A stretch of DNA of 64,000 nucleotides from Pseudoalteromonas aurantia (GTDB lineage: Bacteria; Pseudomonadota; Gammaproteobacteria; Enterobacterales; Alteromonadaceae). This document shows positions 1-8,355 of the stretch, in pieces. Within the stretch, counting starts at the first letter, position 1. Each line of letters starts with the position of its first letter. The notes beneath the pieces are model-generated. The model had not been told where the DNA came from. It saw nothing but the letters and a program-made list of their open reading frames with translations, and made no database searches. The stretch spans positions 1 through 64,000 of the forward strand of contig NZ_PNBY01000009.1 in assembly GCF_005886875.1 (NCBI RefSeq), given 5' to 3'. A program made the translations under genes and the position numbers.

Positions 1-366
1 GCGAACGTTTACCGCTCGCTTAAACCCCCAATAAAAAAAGCGCGGCATAAAGCCCCGCCAACGTCCGAATTAAAACCACCGTAGGCGAACGTTTATCGCT
101 CGCTTTAAACCCTCAATAAAAAGCGCGGCATAAAGCCCCGCCAACGTCCGAATTAAAACCAAACCATCGTAGGCGAACGTTCATCGTTCGCTAAACCCCC
201 AATAAAAAGCGCGGCGTAAAGCCCCGCCAACGTCCGAAATAAAACCAACCCATCGTAGGCGAGCGTTTACCGCTCGCTCAAACCCTCAATTCAAAAAAGC
301 GCGGCATAAAGCCCCGCCAATGTCCAAATAAAACCACCCCACCGTAGGCGAACGTTTACCGCTCGC
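1..366. repeat. Left array of bipartite hairpin repeats (four full units plus partial ends)
   Basis: Units of about 83-90 bp begin with AGCGCGGCATAAAGCCCCGC at 39, 122, 208 and 298. Each continues through an AACGTCCGAAT-type linker to GTAGGCGAACGTTTATCGTTCGC. Both halves can fold: the first has an ATAAA loop, and the second is a 7-bp stem (GCGAACG/CGTTCGC) with a 5-nt loop. The window opens inside a copy, so the array extends to the left. The units are near-identical throughout with no unique spacers, so this is not CRISPR. They resemble REP/BIME-type elements. Confidence 0.85.
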
Positions 367-466
367 AAAAACGACCTTTTAACCCCATAAACACAACATC
401 TCTTTTCCACACTCCAAATACAATATAAACTAGGCACTTAAGTATAAAGTAGGTATTTAGTTCACC

Positions 467-1144
467 ATGAAGTCGCATTTAGGTCGTCGAGCATTTTCAG
501 CCATGGAGCTGCACACTTTGTTTAATGGCTATATTTATGGCGATGAACGGCAAAAGCGTGAACAACCGAAACATTGGCATTTTTGGCTCCCCCTCATTGC
601 TTACTACACAGGTGCTTATAGCGATGAAATTGGCAGCCTCAACCTCACAGACATAATAAAAAAAGACGGAGTGCACTGCTTTAGCTTTACAACACACGGA
701 AAAATACGTCACCGACTTATTCCGATTCATACCGCATTATGGCAAGCTGGTTTAGAAGGCTATATTGAACACGTAAAAAAAGCACAACATTCACGTTTAC
801 TTTATGACTTACCGAGTAAGTCAGGGCGTTATAGCGAAAAAGTGAGAATATGGTTTTCTGGTGAAGGTGAACGTTTAGGGTATTTACAAAAGTGTGATTT
901 ACCTTCTATTGACCAGCAAGGTCACAAAACAGCCATCAGTAGCTTACGTTTAAACTTTGAACAACAAATTCGCATTGCTGCATTACAACGCGCCAACAAA
1001 GCGGCATTTTACTATTTGTTAGGATTAAAAGATGAGACAACTGCCGATCCTCTTCCGTTGAGTGCATTAAAGCAAGTGATAGCACCACTGCGCGTGATCA
1101 ATAACAATGTACACTGGGTGAGGTTTTTGGATAGGCATAATTAA
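467..1144 (+). CDS. Degenerate tyrosine-recombinase-like protein lacking the N-terminal domain
   Basis: The 225-aa product aligns by eye with the catalytic domain of phage-type tyrosine integrases. It starts directly with an RRAFSAMELHTLF segment where integrases read RRPFT-EEL--LF. It continues with HFWLPLIAYYTGA, a KIRHRLIPIH strand and an SLRLNF motif near residue 160. Key catalytic positions are changed: the first arginine (TGAR in the family) is Tyr in TGAYSDE, the His of H-x-x-R is absent (ISSLR), and no C-terminal His/Trp-Tyr nucleophile motif is visible. The N-terminal core-binding domain is missing. No good Shine-Dalgarno precedes the ATG. It lies alone between two arrays of the same repeat. 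Either a decayed integrase or a domesticated DNA-binding protein; catalytic activity is unlikely. Confidence 0.6.
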   Translation: MKSHLGRRAFSAMELHTLFNGYIYGDERQKREQPKHWHFWLPLIAYYTGAYSDEIGSLNLTDIIKKDGVHCFSFTTHGKIRHRLIPIHTALWQAGLEGYIEHVKKAQHSRLLYDLPSKSGRYSEKVRIWFSGEGERLGYLQKCDLPSIDQQGHKTAISSLRLNFEQQIRIAALQRANKAAFYYLLGLKDETTADPLPLSALKQVIAPLRVINNNVHWVRFLDRHN

Positions 1145-1160
1145 TATCTATGCCTAGTTC

Positions 1161-1586
1161 GCCTTCAAAGCGCGGCGTAAAGCCCAGTCAACGTCCGAAT
1201 TAAAACTAACCCACCGTAGGCGAGCGTTTATCGTTCGCTAAAACCCTCAAAAAAAAGCGCGGCATAAAGCCCCGCCAACGTCCGAATTAAAACCACTCCA
1301 CCGTAGGCGAACGTTTATCGTTCGCTTAAACCCTAAATTCAAAAAAGCGCGGCATAAAGCCCCGCCAACGTCCGAATTAAAACCACTCCACCGTAGGCGA
1401 ACGTTTACCGTTCGCTTAAACCCTAAATTCAAAAAAGCGCGGCATAAAGCCCCGCCAACGTCCAAATAAAACTACCCTACCGTAGACGAACGTTTATCGT
1501 TCGCTTTAAACCTCAAAAGCGCGGCATAAAGCTCCGCCAACGTCCGAATTAAAACCAACCCCCGTAGGCGAACGTTTATCGTTCGC
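1161..1586. repeat. Right array of the same hairpin repeats (five units)
   Basis: Units begin at 1169, 1256, 1346, 1436 and 1518, spaced 87, 90, 90 and 82 bp, and the last hairpin ends at 1586. Sequence and orientation match the left array, so the recombinase-like gene at 467-1144 sits as an insertion in one longer array. The second hairpin varies between GCGAACG/CGTTCGC, GCGAGCG/CGTTCGC and similar pairs, mostly keeping the stem. A minus-strand open frame across this array encodes only the 30-residue translation of the 90-bp repeat and is not a gene. Confidence 0.85.
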
Positions 1587-1647
1587 TTATTCATATTAAT
1601 CTATTTATTCGTCTATAACTTTATATCTATCAATTTTCGATCGCGCA

Positions 1648-1678
1648 CAAAAAAGCCGCTTTACAGCGGCTTTTTTTG
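1648..1678 (-). terminator. Bidirectional intrinsic terminator after the lipoprotein gene
   Basis: A perfect stem AGCCGCT / AGCGGCT (1654-1660 with 1665-1671) with a TTAC loop is flanked by an A-run on the left and a T-run on the right, so it can terminate in both directions. It lies 30 bases beyond the stop of the minus-strand lipoprotein gene. Confidence 0.85.
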
Positions 1679-1701
1679 TAACCAATATCTAACTAATTAG
1701 A

Positions 1702-3294
1702 TTAGTTACCACCAGTTAAGTCACCACAATCAGCTCTTAAGTCAATTTGCTGTGCAGTACCATCAGCTAATATTTCTGTAGTACCAATAGTTGTATCACC
1801 GGCTAACGGAGTACGTGCATCAACTGTAATTTGATATGTTCTCTGTGAAATAAGATCTGCCAGTGCAAATGAACCGCCACCAGAACTTGCTGCAACAGAT
1901 TTTGCCTTACCTTCCAAGCCATAAGTAACAACTGCATTACTCATGTCAACTGTTTGGCCATCACCACATGCTGCTATTACAGTAAAACCTTCGCTAACTA
2001 GCTCTACAGGGTTTACCAGTGTTGCTGTAACAGCACCACATACAGCTACTTCACCGTCTGAGCTAAACCACTCATTACCATTAGCATCAACAATTGACAC
2101 TGACGCTGTAGCATCTGCTGAGATACCAGAACGTTTTGCATTATCTGCTGAGATTAATGTCGTTGACGTTGAACCTGCAGCTATGAAGCTGTTTGCAGAT
2201 GCATCACTTGACGCAAACTGAACATATAGTCCACCAGCCGGAACTGCATCACCAGACAAGTTTACTGAAATGTCTGAAGTACATGCTTCAATTTCAACCG
2301 TAGATGAAAAGAACGTTAAATGGTTTGTTTGAAATGTACCAGTGAAGGTATTTGATTCAGCATCCAAGTCACCGATTGTCACTACATTCTCTTCGTCAGA
2401 CCAAACACCTGTGTCTTCATTATGCGACTTCAACTTAAGTGTATCACCCGTTTTAATTGCAACGCCATTTATCATGGTAGTAGCAGGAACCGCCATCGTT
2501 ACAGTGATCTCACTGTCACCAAAGCTTTTTACTTTATTCCCGTTAGCATCAGCCATAAGAATATTTGCCACACCGGCAGATTTAGCCGTGCTTGCAGCGT
2601 CCGCAGCATTTAAGCCAGCCGGAACAATTGCCGCGGCCGCGCTTGATGAACTATCAGCACCACTTACGCTTAATGCCAGCTCACCTGAAATTGCATTTCC
2701 AGCGGCATCTAATAACTGAGTGCCCGCAGGAATATTTGCACCAGCGCCTGACTTACCAGTTGACGCAGCTTCTACAGCCGTAGACGTAGCACCGCCAACA
2801 GCACCAACAGTTTCTGCGACCGTCGTAACACCCTCGCCATTCGCCGACACTAATGCTAACTGCGCAGCGACAGATGAAACACCTTCAGCAGCCGTTAAAT
2901 CAATTATAAAGCTTTTACCAATGTAACCGTCAGCAGTTACACTCACTGTCACTTCAGTAATCTCAGAGTCTGCTTTTTTAGTAAATACAACGTTACCATC
3001 AGCGGCGTCTACAACCTTTAATTCGTTACCATTAGCATCTACAATATTATTTGCTTCTTCACCATTTTCTAAAAATGACAACTTAGCATTTAAAACGTTA
3101 GTTGTTACTGAATCAACAACGTTTGCATTAATAACTAAACCCAATTCAACAGGTGCATCAGGCGCAACAACAACCGGATCAGTTGGTTCTACAGGTGGTA
3201 CAGTTACATTATTGTCGTCGTCACTGAAACAACCTGTCAAGGTTAGCGCAGAAGCAACAGATAGAGCGAGAAGTGATTTTTTATTAGCAAGCAT
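1702..3294 (-). CDS. Secreted lipoprotein with Ig-like and ZU5-like regions, function unknown
   Basis: The ATG at 3294 is chosen over an upstream TTG because a Shine-Dalgarno (AAGGA) lies 6-7 bases ahead and it gives a clean lipoprotein signal: MLANKK, hydrophobic stretch, LTGC with Cys22. After an acidic, Asn-rich and Pro-rich linker (about residues 23-47) come beta-rich Ala/Ser/Thr/Val segments. Residues ~50-150 look like a carboxypeptidase-regulatory or Big-type sandwich, and residues ~185-330 resemble a ZU5-like domain (starting NIPAGTQL and ending NHLTFF). Asp after the lipid Cys is at +3 rather than +2, which favours outer-membrane sorting. It stands alone, divergent from yjbH, with its own terminator. 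I do not recognise a specific function; a surface or periplasmic structural role is a guess. Confidence 0.75.
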   Translation of the reverse strand: MLANKKSLLALSVASALTLTGCFSDDDNNVTVPPVEPTDPVVVAPDAPVELGLVINANVVDSVTTNVLNAKLSFLENGEEANNIVDANGNELKVVDAADGNVVFTKKADSEITEVTVSVTADGYIGKSFIIDLTAAEGVSSVAAQLALVSANGEGVTTVAETVGAVGGATSTAVEAASTGKSGAGANIPAGTQLLDAAGNAISGELALSVSGADSSSSAAAAIVPAGLNAADAASTAKSAGVANILMADANGNKVKSFGDSEITVTMAVPATTMINGVAIKTGDTLKLKSHNEDTGVWSDEENVVTIGDLDAESNTFTGTFQTNHLTFFSSTVEIEACTSDISVNLSGDAVPAGGLYVQFASSDASANSFIAAGSTSTTLISADNAKRSGISADATASVSIVDANGNEWFSSDGEVAVCGAVTATLVNPVELVSEGFTVIAACGDGQTVDMSNAVVTYGLEGKAKSVAASSGGGSFALADLISQRTYQITVDARTPLAGDTTIGTTEILADGTAQQIDLRADCGDLTGGN

Positions 3295-3783
3295 GGTTAG
3301 TCCTTGTGTTCCTTTCAAAATTAACAACTACTTTTAAGTGCGCTGTTAACAATACATTAAATTCAACCATCACTATATGCATAGCAACAGTTAATGGCAA
3401 TTTAGACATTAAAATTTAATAAAGTTAAACAGGGACTTCTTTCACTCCCTGAACTTCTGCTAATTTAAGTTTACCTAAAGTTCATACAAACCAAGGCCTA
3501 GCTTTAACTTTTAGCGTTACAAATGTAGCATATGCAGCGCAAACATCCAACAGAATAATACCTATGTACGACACGAGATCATATTAAATGGTACTAATAT
3601 GATAAACACTTGCTATTAATCATAAATTTTGTTGCTACTTTACTATTAAACTCATATTTTTCTCATCTCAACAGTAATCCGTTGGTATTTTTTATTAACC
3701 TCGATACAATCGTATTTTAACGCATTTAAACTCTCTATTGTGAGTTGTTGCGACACAAAATAACACTACAACACGGTTGACTC
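3295..3783. other. Divergent intergenic region between the lipoprotein gene and yjbH
   Basis: 489 bases of AT-rich DNA without a credible gene. It must carry the promoters of both divergent genes. A good sigma-70 match for the rightward gene is listed separately. I see no clear promoter for the leftward gene and no hairpin repeats. Confidence 0.7.
3682..3710 (+). promoter_or_regulatory. Candidate sigma-70 promoter of the yjbH-like gene
   Basis: TTGGTA at 3682-3687 is separated by 17 bases from TACAAT at 3705-3710. The start codon lies about 70 bases further. Pattern match only. Confidence 0.45.
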
Positions 3784-5898
3784 ATGCGCAAAAAAACCAA
3801 CACTTTAATGTGGTCTTGCTTGATGGCAAGCACCCCACTTATGGCTGCAACAAAAGATAATCAGTCTTTTTACGGCTATACAGGGCTAATTAACATCCCA
3901 AATGCTTATGTGGCCGACTTCGGCAGCTTACACACACAATATAATAATCAACTTGAATATAGAACTGATGTTGTTGATGGGCATAACTTCACAATTAACA
4001 CCGGTGTGTTTGAAGGATTAGAAGTCGGTGGTAAAATTGCCAGTGATAGCATGCACAACAACATGTTTCATGATCGAGAAAAAGGTATTTATGAAATTCG
4101 CGACCTTTCTTTCAATGCTAAATATCAGTTGCCGTTTATTCCTAACGATTGGTTTTCATTGGCAGTGGGCGCACAAGACATAGGCGGCGCTGCTAACAAC
4201 TATAAAGCCTATTATGCAGTTGCAACCAAACGCTTAGGGGACTTTGATTTAACGCTTGGTGCAGGCACGACAGATAACCTAACAAACCGACTAGATGGCG
4301 CATTCGCGGGTGTACAATGGCATGCAACAAACTGGTTAAGTATAACTGCTGAACACGATGGTGAAGCAACCAGCTCAGGCCTCAAACTACATGTACCAAG
4401 CAAGTGGTTAAGCAATCAACTAGCCATTAGCTTAGCTGCAAACTATTACGACCATAAACAAAGTGAAGACGATGTCTATTTTGGTATTAACTTTAAATAC
4501 CAATTAAATAAACCTGAACATAAAAGCTTTAGGCCAGTAAAGCCGGCACCACAGCTTTCACTTCAATCAACGACCCACATAGTACCAAACACTGCTAATT
4601 CAAACAGTTCTGGGCCAAAAGCACCCCAACTAAAAAACAAGCCGACTTTACTGAAATCAAAGCAAGTAAAGCACGCTGCGACGGATTCAGAACTAGAGCA
4701 AACAGCCATGGCCTTTAAAGCCGCGCTGCTTGACGATGGATTTGAAAACATTCATGTTGGTTATAGTCTTACCAGTGTACACGTTATTATTGAAAACCAT
4801 GTATTTAACCAAAATGAATTAGACGCAATAGGGTTAATACTTGGTCGCTTACAAGCACACTTCAATCACCCGGGTATGAACTTCAACTTAGTACTACAAA
4901 AGCTAGAAATACCGCAAATACAAATATCTGGCCAGTTAGATGATTACAGAGGCTTTATACAATCAGGCAGTGCGCCTAACTTAGCCATCACCAACCGAGT
5001 GAACATACGGCATGGCGGCCTAACTTGGGTTAATTTTGGCTCGACGAATAGCCCTTATTACACACCCCGCTTAACATTAAGCCCTGATATAGTAAAAGGT
5101 GTAGCGACTGAACTTGGTGTACTTGACTATTCACTTGCATTAAAAGCGCAGTTAGAGGTGCCAATTTGGCAAGGTGGCTCTATTAACGTTACCGGTACGC
5201 AAGGTATTGCCACGTCAGATGACTTTAAAGACAACAAACCTTTTACAAGGTTTCGGCATAAAGATGGCCTTACCAGCTTAACCTACAAACAAAATTGGCA
5301 GTTACCGTTTAACATTAATAACCAAACACAAATTGGTTATTACTACGACTTTACCGATTACTTAGGCTTTAAACATCAAAGTATGTGGATGAGCGAAAGC
5401 GGCCGCCATCAAGTCAGTGCGAAGCTTGGCTACTTTGATTACCAAGATTTTGATGGTGACAAAACCATTTACAACACCAGCTACCAATACAACTTATCAG
5501 AATACGATATCAGCCTATCAGCAAGCGTTGGTAAGTTTTTCAATAAAGACAGCGGCTATAAGCTCACGAGTAAGTTTTGGTTTGGCGACACATCACTCGA
5601 TGTTTATTACCTCGACACCAAAGGCCGATTTGTCGGTATTGGCTTAACTGTGCCATTAACCCCTCGTAAAGACTATGCAACCCCATACGGTGTAATAAAA
5701 GGTAAAAACAATTGGAGAGAGCGTATACAAACCCGTGTAGGTGAATCACATAACAACGTCGCATTTGGGTTGGGTAAATTGCCGTTTGACGACACCTCAA
5801 TTGAAACCGAGCTGTTTAATCAAAGCCGCTTGTCTGAAAGCTATATTCAGCATCACCTGCCTAGGTTACGCGAGGCTTATAAAACCTACGCTAAGTAA
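3784..5898 (+). CDS. yjbH: YjbH-family outer-membrane protein for exopolysaccharide production
   Basis: 704 aa, the usual length of the YjbH/GfcD/WbfB family, which are outer-membrane beta-barrel proteins encoded with capsule, exopolysaccharide or O-antigen genes. The N-terminus has a cleavable signal peptide (MRKK, hydrophobic core, LMAA near residue 22). It is followed by the family's GYTGLINIPNAYV opening and many alternating aromatic/hydrophobic strands such as VGGKIAS and FGINFKYQL. A Pro/Ser/Lys-rich linker (~residues 250-290) separates the first barrel-like part from a small alpha/beta part and a second barrel. Unlike the rest of the locus it is on the plus strand, converging on the polysaccharide modules. 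Family members are linked to export or anchoring of polysaccharide; the exact activity is not known to me. Confidence 0.8.
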   Translation: MRKKTNTLMWSCLMASTPLMAATKDNQSFYGYTGLINIPNAYVADFGSLHTQYNNQLEYRTDVVDGHNFTINTGVFEGLEVGGKIASDSMHNNMFHDREKGIYEIRDLSFNAKYQLPFIPNDWFSLAVGAQDIGGAANNYKAYYAVATKRLGDFDLTLGAGTTDNLTNRLDGAFAGVQWHATNWLSITAEHDGEATSSGLKLHVPSKWLSNQLAISLAANYYDHKQSEDDVYFGINFKYQLNKPEHKSFRPVKPAPQLSLQSTTHIVPNTANSNSSGPKAPQLKNKPTLLKSKQVKHAATDSELEQTAMAFKAALLDDGFENIHVGYSLTSVHVIIENHVFNQNELDAIGLILGRLQAHFNHPGMNFNLVLQKLEIPQIQISGQLDDYRGFIQSGSAPNLAITNRVNIRHGGLTWVNFGSTNSPYYTPRLTLSPDIVKGVATELGVLDYSLALKAQLEVPIWQGGSINVTGTQGIATSDDFKDNKPFTRFRHKDGLTSLTYKQNWQLPFNINNQTQIGYYYDFTDYLGFKHQSMWMSESGRHQVSAKLGYFDYQDFDGDKTIYNTSYQYNLSEYDISLSASVGKFFNKDSGYKLTSKFWFGDTSLDVYYLDTKGRFVGIGLTVPLTPRKDYATPYGVIKGKNNWRERIQTRVGESHNNVAFGLGKLPFDDTSIETELFNQSRLSESYIQHHLPRLREAYKTYAK

Positions 5899-5917
5899 CC
5901 TCTAAACCACCACGCCA

Positions 5918-5953
5918 AATAAAAAGCGAGCTGCTTTTAAAAAGCAGCTCGCT
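5918..5953 (-). terminator. Strong terminator at the end of the minus-strand polysaccharide genes
   Basis: A perfect 13-bp stem (5925-5937 with 5941-5953) with a TAA loop. In the minus direction it is followed by a T-rich run (TTTTTATTT), so it should stop transcription coming from the wecA gene at 6073. In the plus direction, after yjbH, it lacks a clean T-run and may act more weakly. Confidence 0.75.
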
Positions 5954-6072
5954 AAATATAATTCACTTAATTGTAACTACTCACCATAAAAATAAGTAAC
6001 AGCAGCTCAGTTTATAAGTTAAACAATGCAGTACAAAATGGATAAGTTGCTCGTCAATAATATAACGCCATA

Positions 6073-7152
6073 TCACTTCGCATTTTCAACCACAAGGTTA
6101 ACACCAAATATGTTATTCACTACTTTACCTAAAGTATAAACATTAGATAGCGCTGAATGATATAACCAGAATAGCAGCACAAAACCATAAAACATCAATG
6201 GCTCTGGTATAGAAAATACCTCCCCTAAAACTCCCACTAATGCAAGCGACGTAGATATCAACACAATAATCACGAGTGTTTGCCTAGAAGAAAAGCCAAG
6301 CTTTTGAAATATGTGATGAAGGTGTTCACGATCGGGTTTAAAGGGTGAGTCTCCGCGTTTTACTCTTCGGATCATAATTGCCGCCATATCCATCAGTGGA
6401 ATAGCAATCAACCAAAGTGCGGTAACAGGTCGAATCGAGTGCGCGCCAGCTTCGGTCACTTGACTCACCGACAACAGTAACCATACAACGGCAAACCCTA
6501 TCATCATACTGCCTGCATCTCCCATAAACACCTTTCTTTTACGGCCGAGTAAACCAAGGTTCATACAAACATAGGGAATAATCGCGAATACGAAAATAAA
6601 GCAGATAGACGTCGTTAAGCCATCACCAAAAATAACACCTAGCAGCGCTAAGCTTGAAAAGGTAACAATAGACAACCCACCTAGTAATCCATCTATACCA
6701 TCAACCATATTAAACGCATTAATTGCCGCTATCACGGCAAAAACGGTCATAACATAGCCGATTAACGGTAAGTCGATTGACCCAAAACCAAATGGGTTAC
6801 CCAATGAGGTTAATCGATAGTCTGTAAAGTGCATCATTAAAACAGCAACACAGGCCTGCAACGCTAATCGTAACTTAACACTTAAATCAAACTTATCGTC
6901 AAGTGCACCTAATATGGTGAGAAATACTAAACTTGCTAAAAGTACAAATAACTGAGGCGCAACCTCAACATGTTGATATAAAAAATATGACACAGAGATA
7001 CAAACTGAAATACCACCAGCTAACGGCACAACACCTTCGTGATGCTTTCTAGCATTTGGTTTATCAACCAACCCTATCTTTTTAGCCACTTTTCTCATTA
7101 CAAACAACGTGGTGAATGAAAAGAAAAAAACATAGGCGAGCTCGACTAACAT
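6073..7152 (-). CDS. wecA: Undecaprenyl-phosphate N-acetylhexosamine 1-phosphate transferase, copy 1
   Basis: 359-aa polytopic membrane protein of the MraY/WecA family. These enzymes transfer HexNAc-1-phosphate from UDP-HexNAc to undecaprenyl phosphate and so start O-antigen, ECA or capsule repeat units at the cytoplasmic face. Family motifs are all present: LDDKFD (Asp85/Asp86), NAFNMVDGIDG (~145-155), FMGDAGS (~209-215) and HLHH (277-280). AAGGATG lies 6 bases before the ATG. It follows a terminator-like hairpin at 7288-7313, so it may have its own promoter. A second full-length copy is at 60585. The sugar specificity (GlcNAc or another HexNAc) cannot be read from sequence. Confidence 0.88.
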   Translation of the reverse strand: MLVELAYVFFFSFTTLFVMRKVAKKIGLVDKPNARKHHEGVVPLAGGISVCISVSYFLYQHVEVAPQLFVLLASLVFLTILGALDDKFDLSVKLRLALQACVAVLMMHFTDYRLTSLGNPFGFGSIDLPLIGYVMTVFAVIAAINAFNMVDGIDGLLGGLSIVTFSSLALLGVIFGDGLTTSICFIFVFAIIPYVCMNLGLLGRKRKVFMGDAGSMMIGFAVVWLLLSVSQVTEAGAHSIRPVTALWLIAIPLMDMAAIMIRRVKRGDSPFKPDREHLHHIFQKLGFSSRQTLVIIVLISTSLALVGVLGEVFSIPEPLMFYGFVLLFWLYHSALSNVYTLGKVVNNIFGVNLVVENAK

Positions 7153-7287
7153 TTACACATCCTTATTAAAAATATGAGCGAGATTTATTAAAAAACTAGT
7201 TTAGTTCATTATTCGCGAAATGAGAAGAGTGTGAGCCTATCTGTATCGATGCTCTCTATCTATTGGGTGAATTAAATACAAGTAGAG

Positions 7288-7313
7288 AAAAAGTGCTTTA
7301 AATAAAAAAGCAC
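7288..7313 (-). terminator. Probable terminator of the module A operon
   Basis: On the minus strand GTGCTTT/AAAGCAC (7307-7313 with 7293-7299) forms a stem followed by TTTTT. It lies 28 bases beyond the stop of the epimerase gene at 7341 and separates it from wecA. The stem is only 7 bp and AT-rich, so it may leak. Confidence 0.5.
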
Positions 7314-7340
7314 ATATTACTCAAATATCATAAGTAAACA

Positions 7341-8345
7341 TTATTGATTATAAAATAACTTGTACCACTCAACAAACTCAGCAACCCCTTCTTTAACAGT
7401 GACCTTAGGTGTATAGCCCGTTGCTGCAAACAAGTCTTGGGTATCTGCATAGGTTTGGTAAACATCGCCAGGTTGCATTTCACGAAAATTTTTCTTCGCT
7501 TCAATACCCAGTTCATCTTCAATCGCTTTGACAAAATCCATCAAGTTAATTGGAGAGCCGTGACCAATGTTATACACAGCATAAGGTGCAGAGCTTGTTG
7601 CTGGAGAGCCAGCTTCGACCGTCCAGTCGTTATCACGCGTTGGTACTACATCCGCAATACGTACCACACCTTCAACAATATCGTTTACGTGAGTGAAATC
7701 ACGCCACATGTCACCATTATTATTGATATCAATGGTATCACCGTCTAAAATCTTCTTAGTGAAGATAAACGGTGCCATATCTGGACGGCCCCACGAACCA
7801 TACACGGTAAAGAAGCGTAAGCCAGTGGTTGGAATATCGTACAGATGAGAGTAGCTGTGTGCCATCAGCTCATTCGACTTCTTAGTCGCTGCATACAATG
7901 AAACGGGGTGATCCACCGAATCTGACGTTGCAAACGGTGTTTTAGCATTCAACCCGTACACAGAGCTTGAAGAGGCATACACTAAGTGCTGCACTTTATT
8001 GTGACGGCACCCTTCCAGAATGTTCAAATGACCGACTAAGTTTGAATCCGCATACGCATGTGGGTTTTCAATAGAGTAGCGAACCCCCGCTTGCGCTGCT
8101 AAGTGAATCACTTGATCAAACTGCTCAGCTTCAAACAGGTGAGCTACACCATCGCGTTCGGCAATATCTAACTGAACCAATTTAAAGTTGGCATGTTGAA
8201 CTCGCGCTAGACGCGCCTCTTTCAAGGCTACATCGTAGTAATTATTTAGGTTATCAACACCAACCACTTGATGACCTTTCGCCGTGAGCTGCTCTACGAC
8301 AGCACTGCCAATAAAACCCGCTGCGCCTGTTACTAAATACTTCAT
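7341..8345 (-). CDS. UDP-glucuronate 4-epimerase
   Basis: 334 aa from the ATG at 8345, which has AAGGA ahead; the open frame runs 30 codons further upstream into the ugd gene without family similarity. It is an extended short-chain dehydrogenase: GxxGxxG (GAAGFIG, residues 7-13), VIHLAAQAGVRYS, SSSSVYG and the catalytic Tyr151-x3-Lys155 in YAATKK. The NNYYD and RFFTVYGSWGRPDMA segments are typical of UDP-glucuronate 4-epimerases (LspL/Cap1J type), which turn UDP-GlcA into UDP-GalA. It lies directly downstream of ugd, which supplies the substrate, so the polymer of module A probably contains galacturonic acid (inference). Confidence 0.88.
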   Translation of the reverse strand: MKYLVTGAAGFIGSAVVEQLTAKGHQVVGVDNLNNYYDVALKEARLARVQHANFKLVQLDIAERDGVAHLFEAEQFDQVIHLAAQAGVRYSIENPHAYADSNLVGHLNILEGCRHNKVQHLVYASSSSVYGLNAKTPFATSDSVDHPVSLYAATKKSNELMAHSYSHLYDIPTTGLRFFTVYGSWGRPDMAPFIFTKKILDGDTIDINNNGDMWRDFTHVNDIVEGVVRIADVVPTRDNDWTVEAGSPATSSAPYAVYNIGHGSPINLMDFVKAIEDELGIEAKKNFREMQPGDVYQTYADTQDLFAATGYTPKVTVKEGVAEFVEWYKLFYNQ

Positions 8346-8355
8346 AGTTTTATCC

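Noticed and set aside
1247-1465. Minus-strand 72-codon open frame with a 30-residue internal repeat
   Set aside because: It is the translation of the 90-bp DNA repeat array; no ribosome site and no independent protein signal.
1-1586. CRISPR array
   Set aside because: Repeats are 82-90 bp and near-identical along their whole length, with no short repeat/unique spacer alternation and no cas genes.
1943-2926. Several plus-strand open frames opposite the lipoprotein gene
   Set aside because: They are antisense shadows; the minus-strand frame has a lipobox signal, ribosome site and terminator.
3295-3327. TTG start 11 codons upstream for the lipoprotein gene
   Set aside because: The ATG at 3294 has a proper Shine-Dalgarno and gives a standard lipoprotein signal peptide; the extension would put an extra segment before it.
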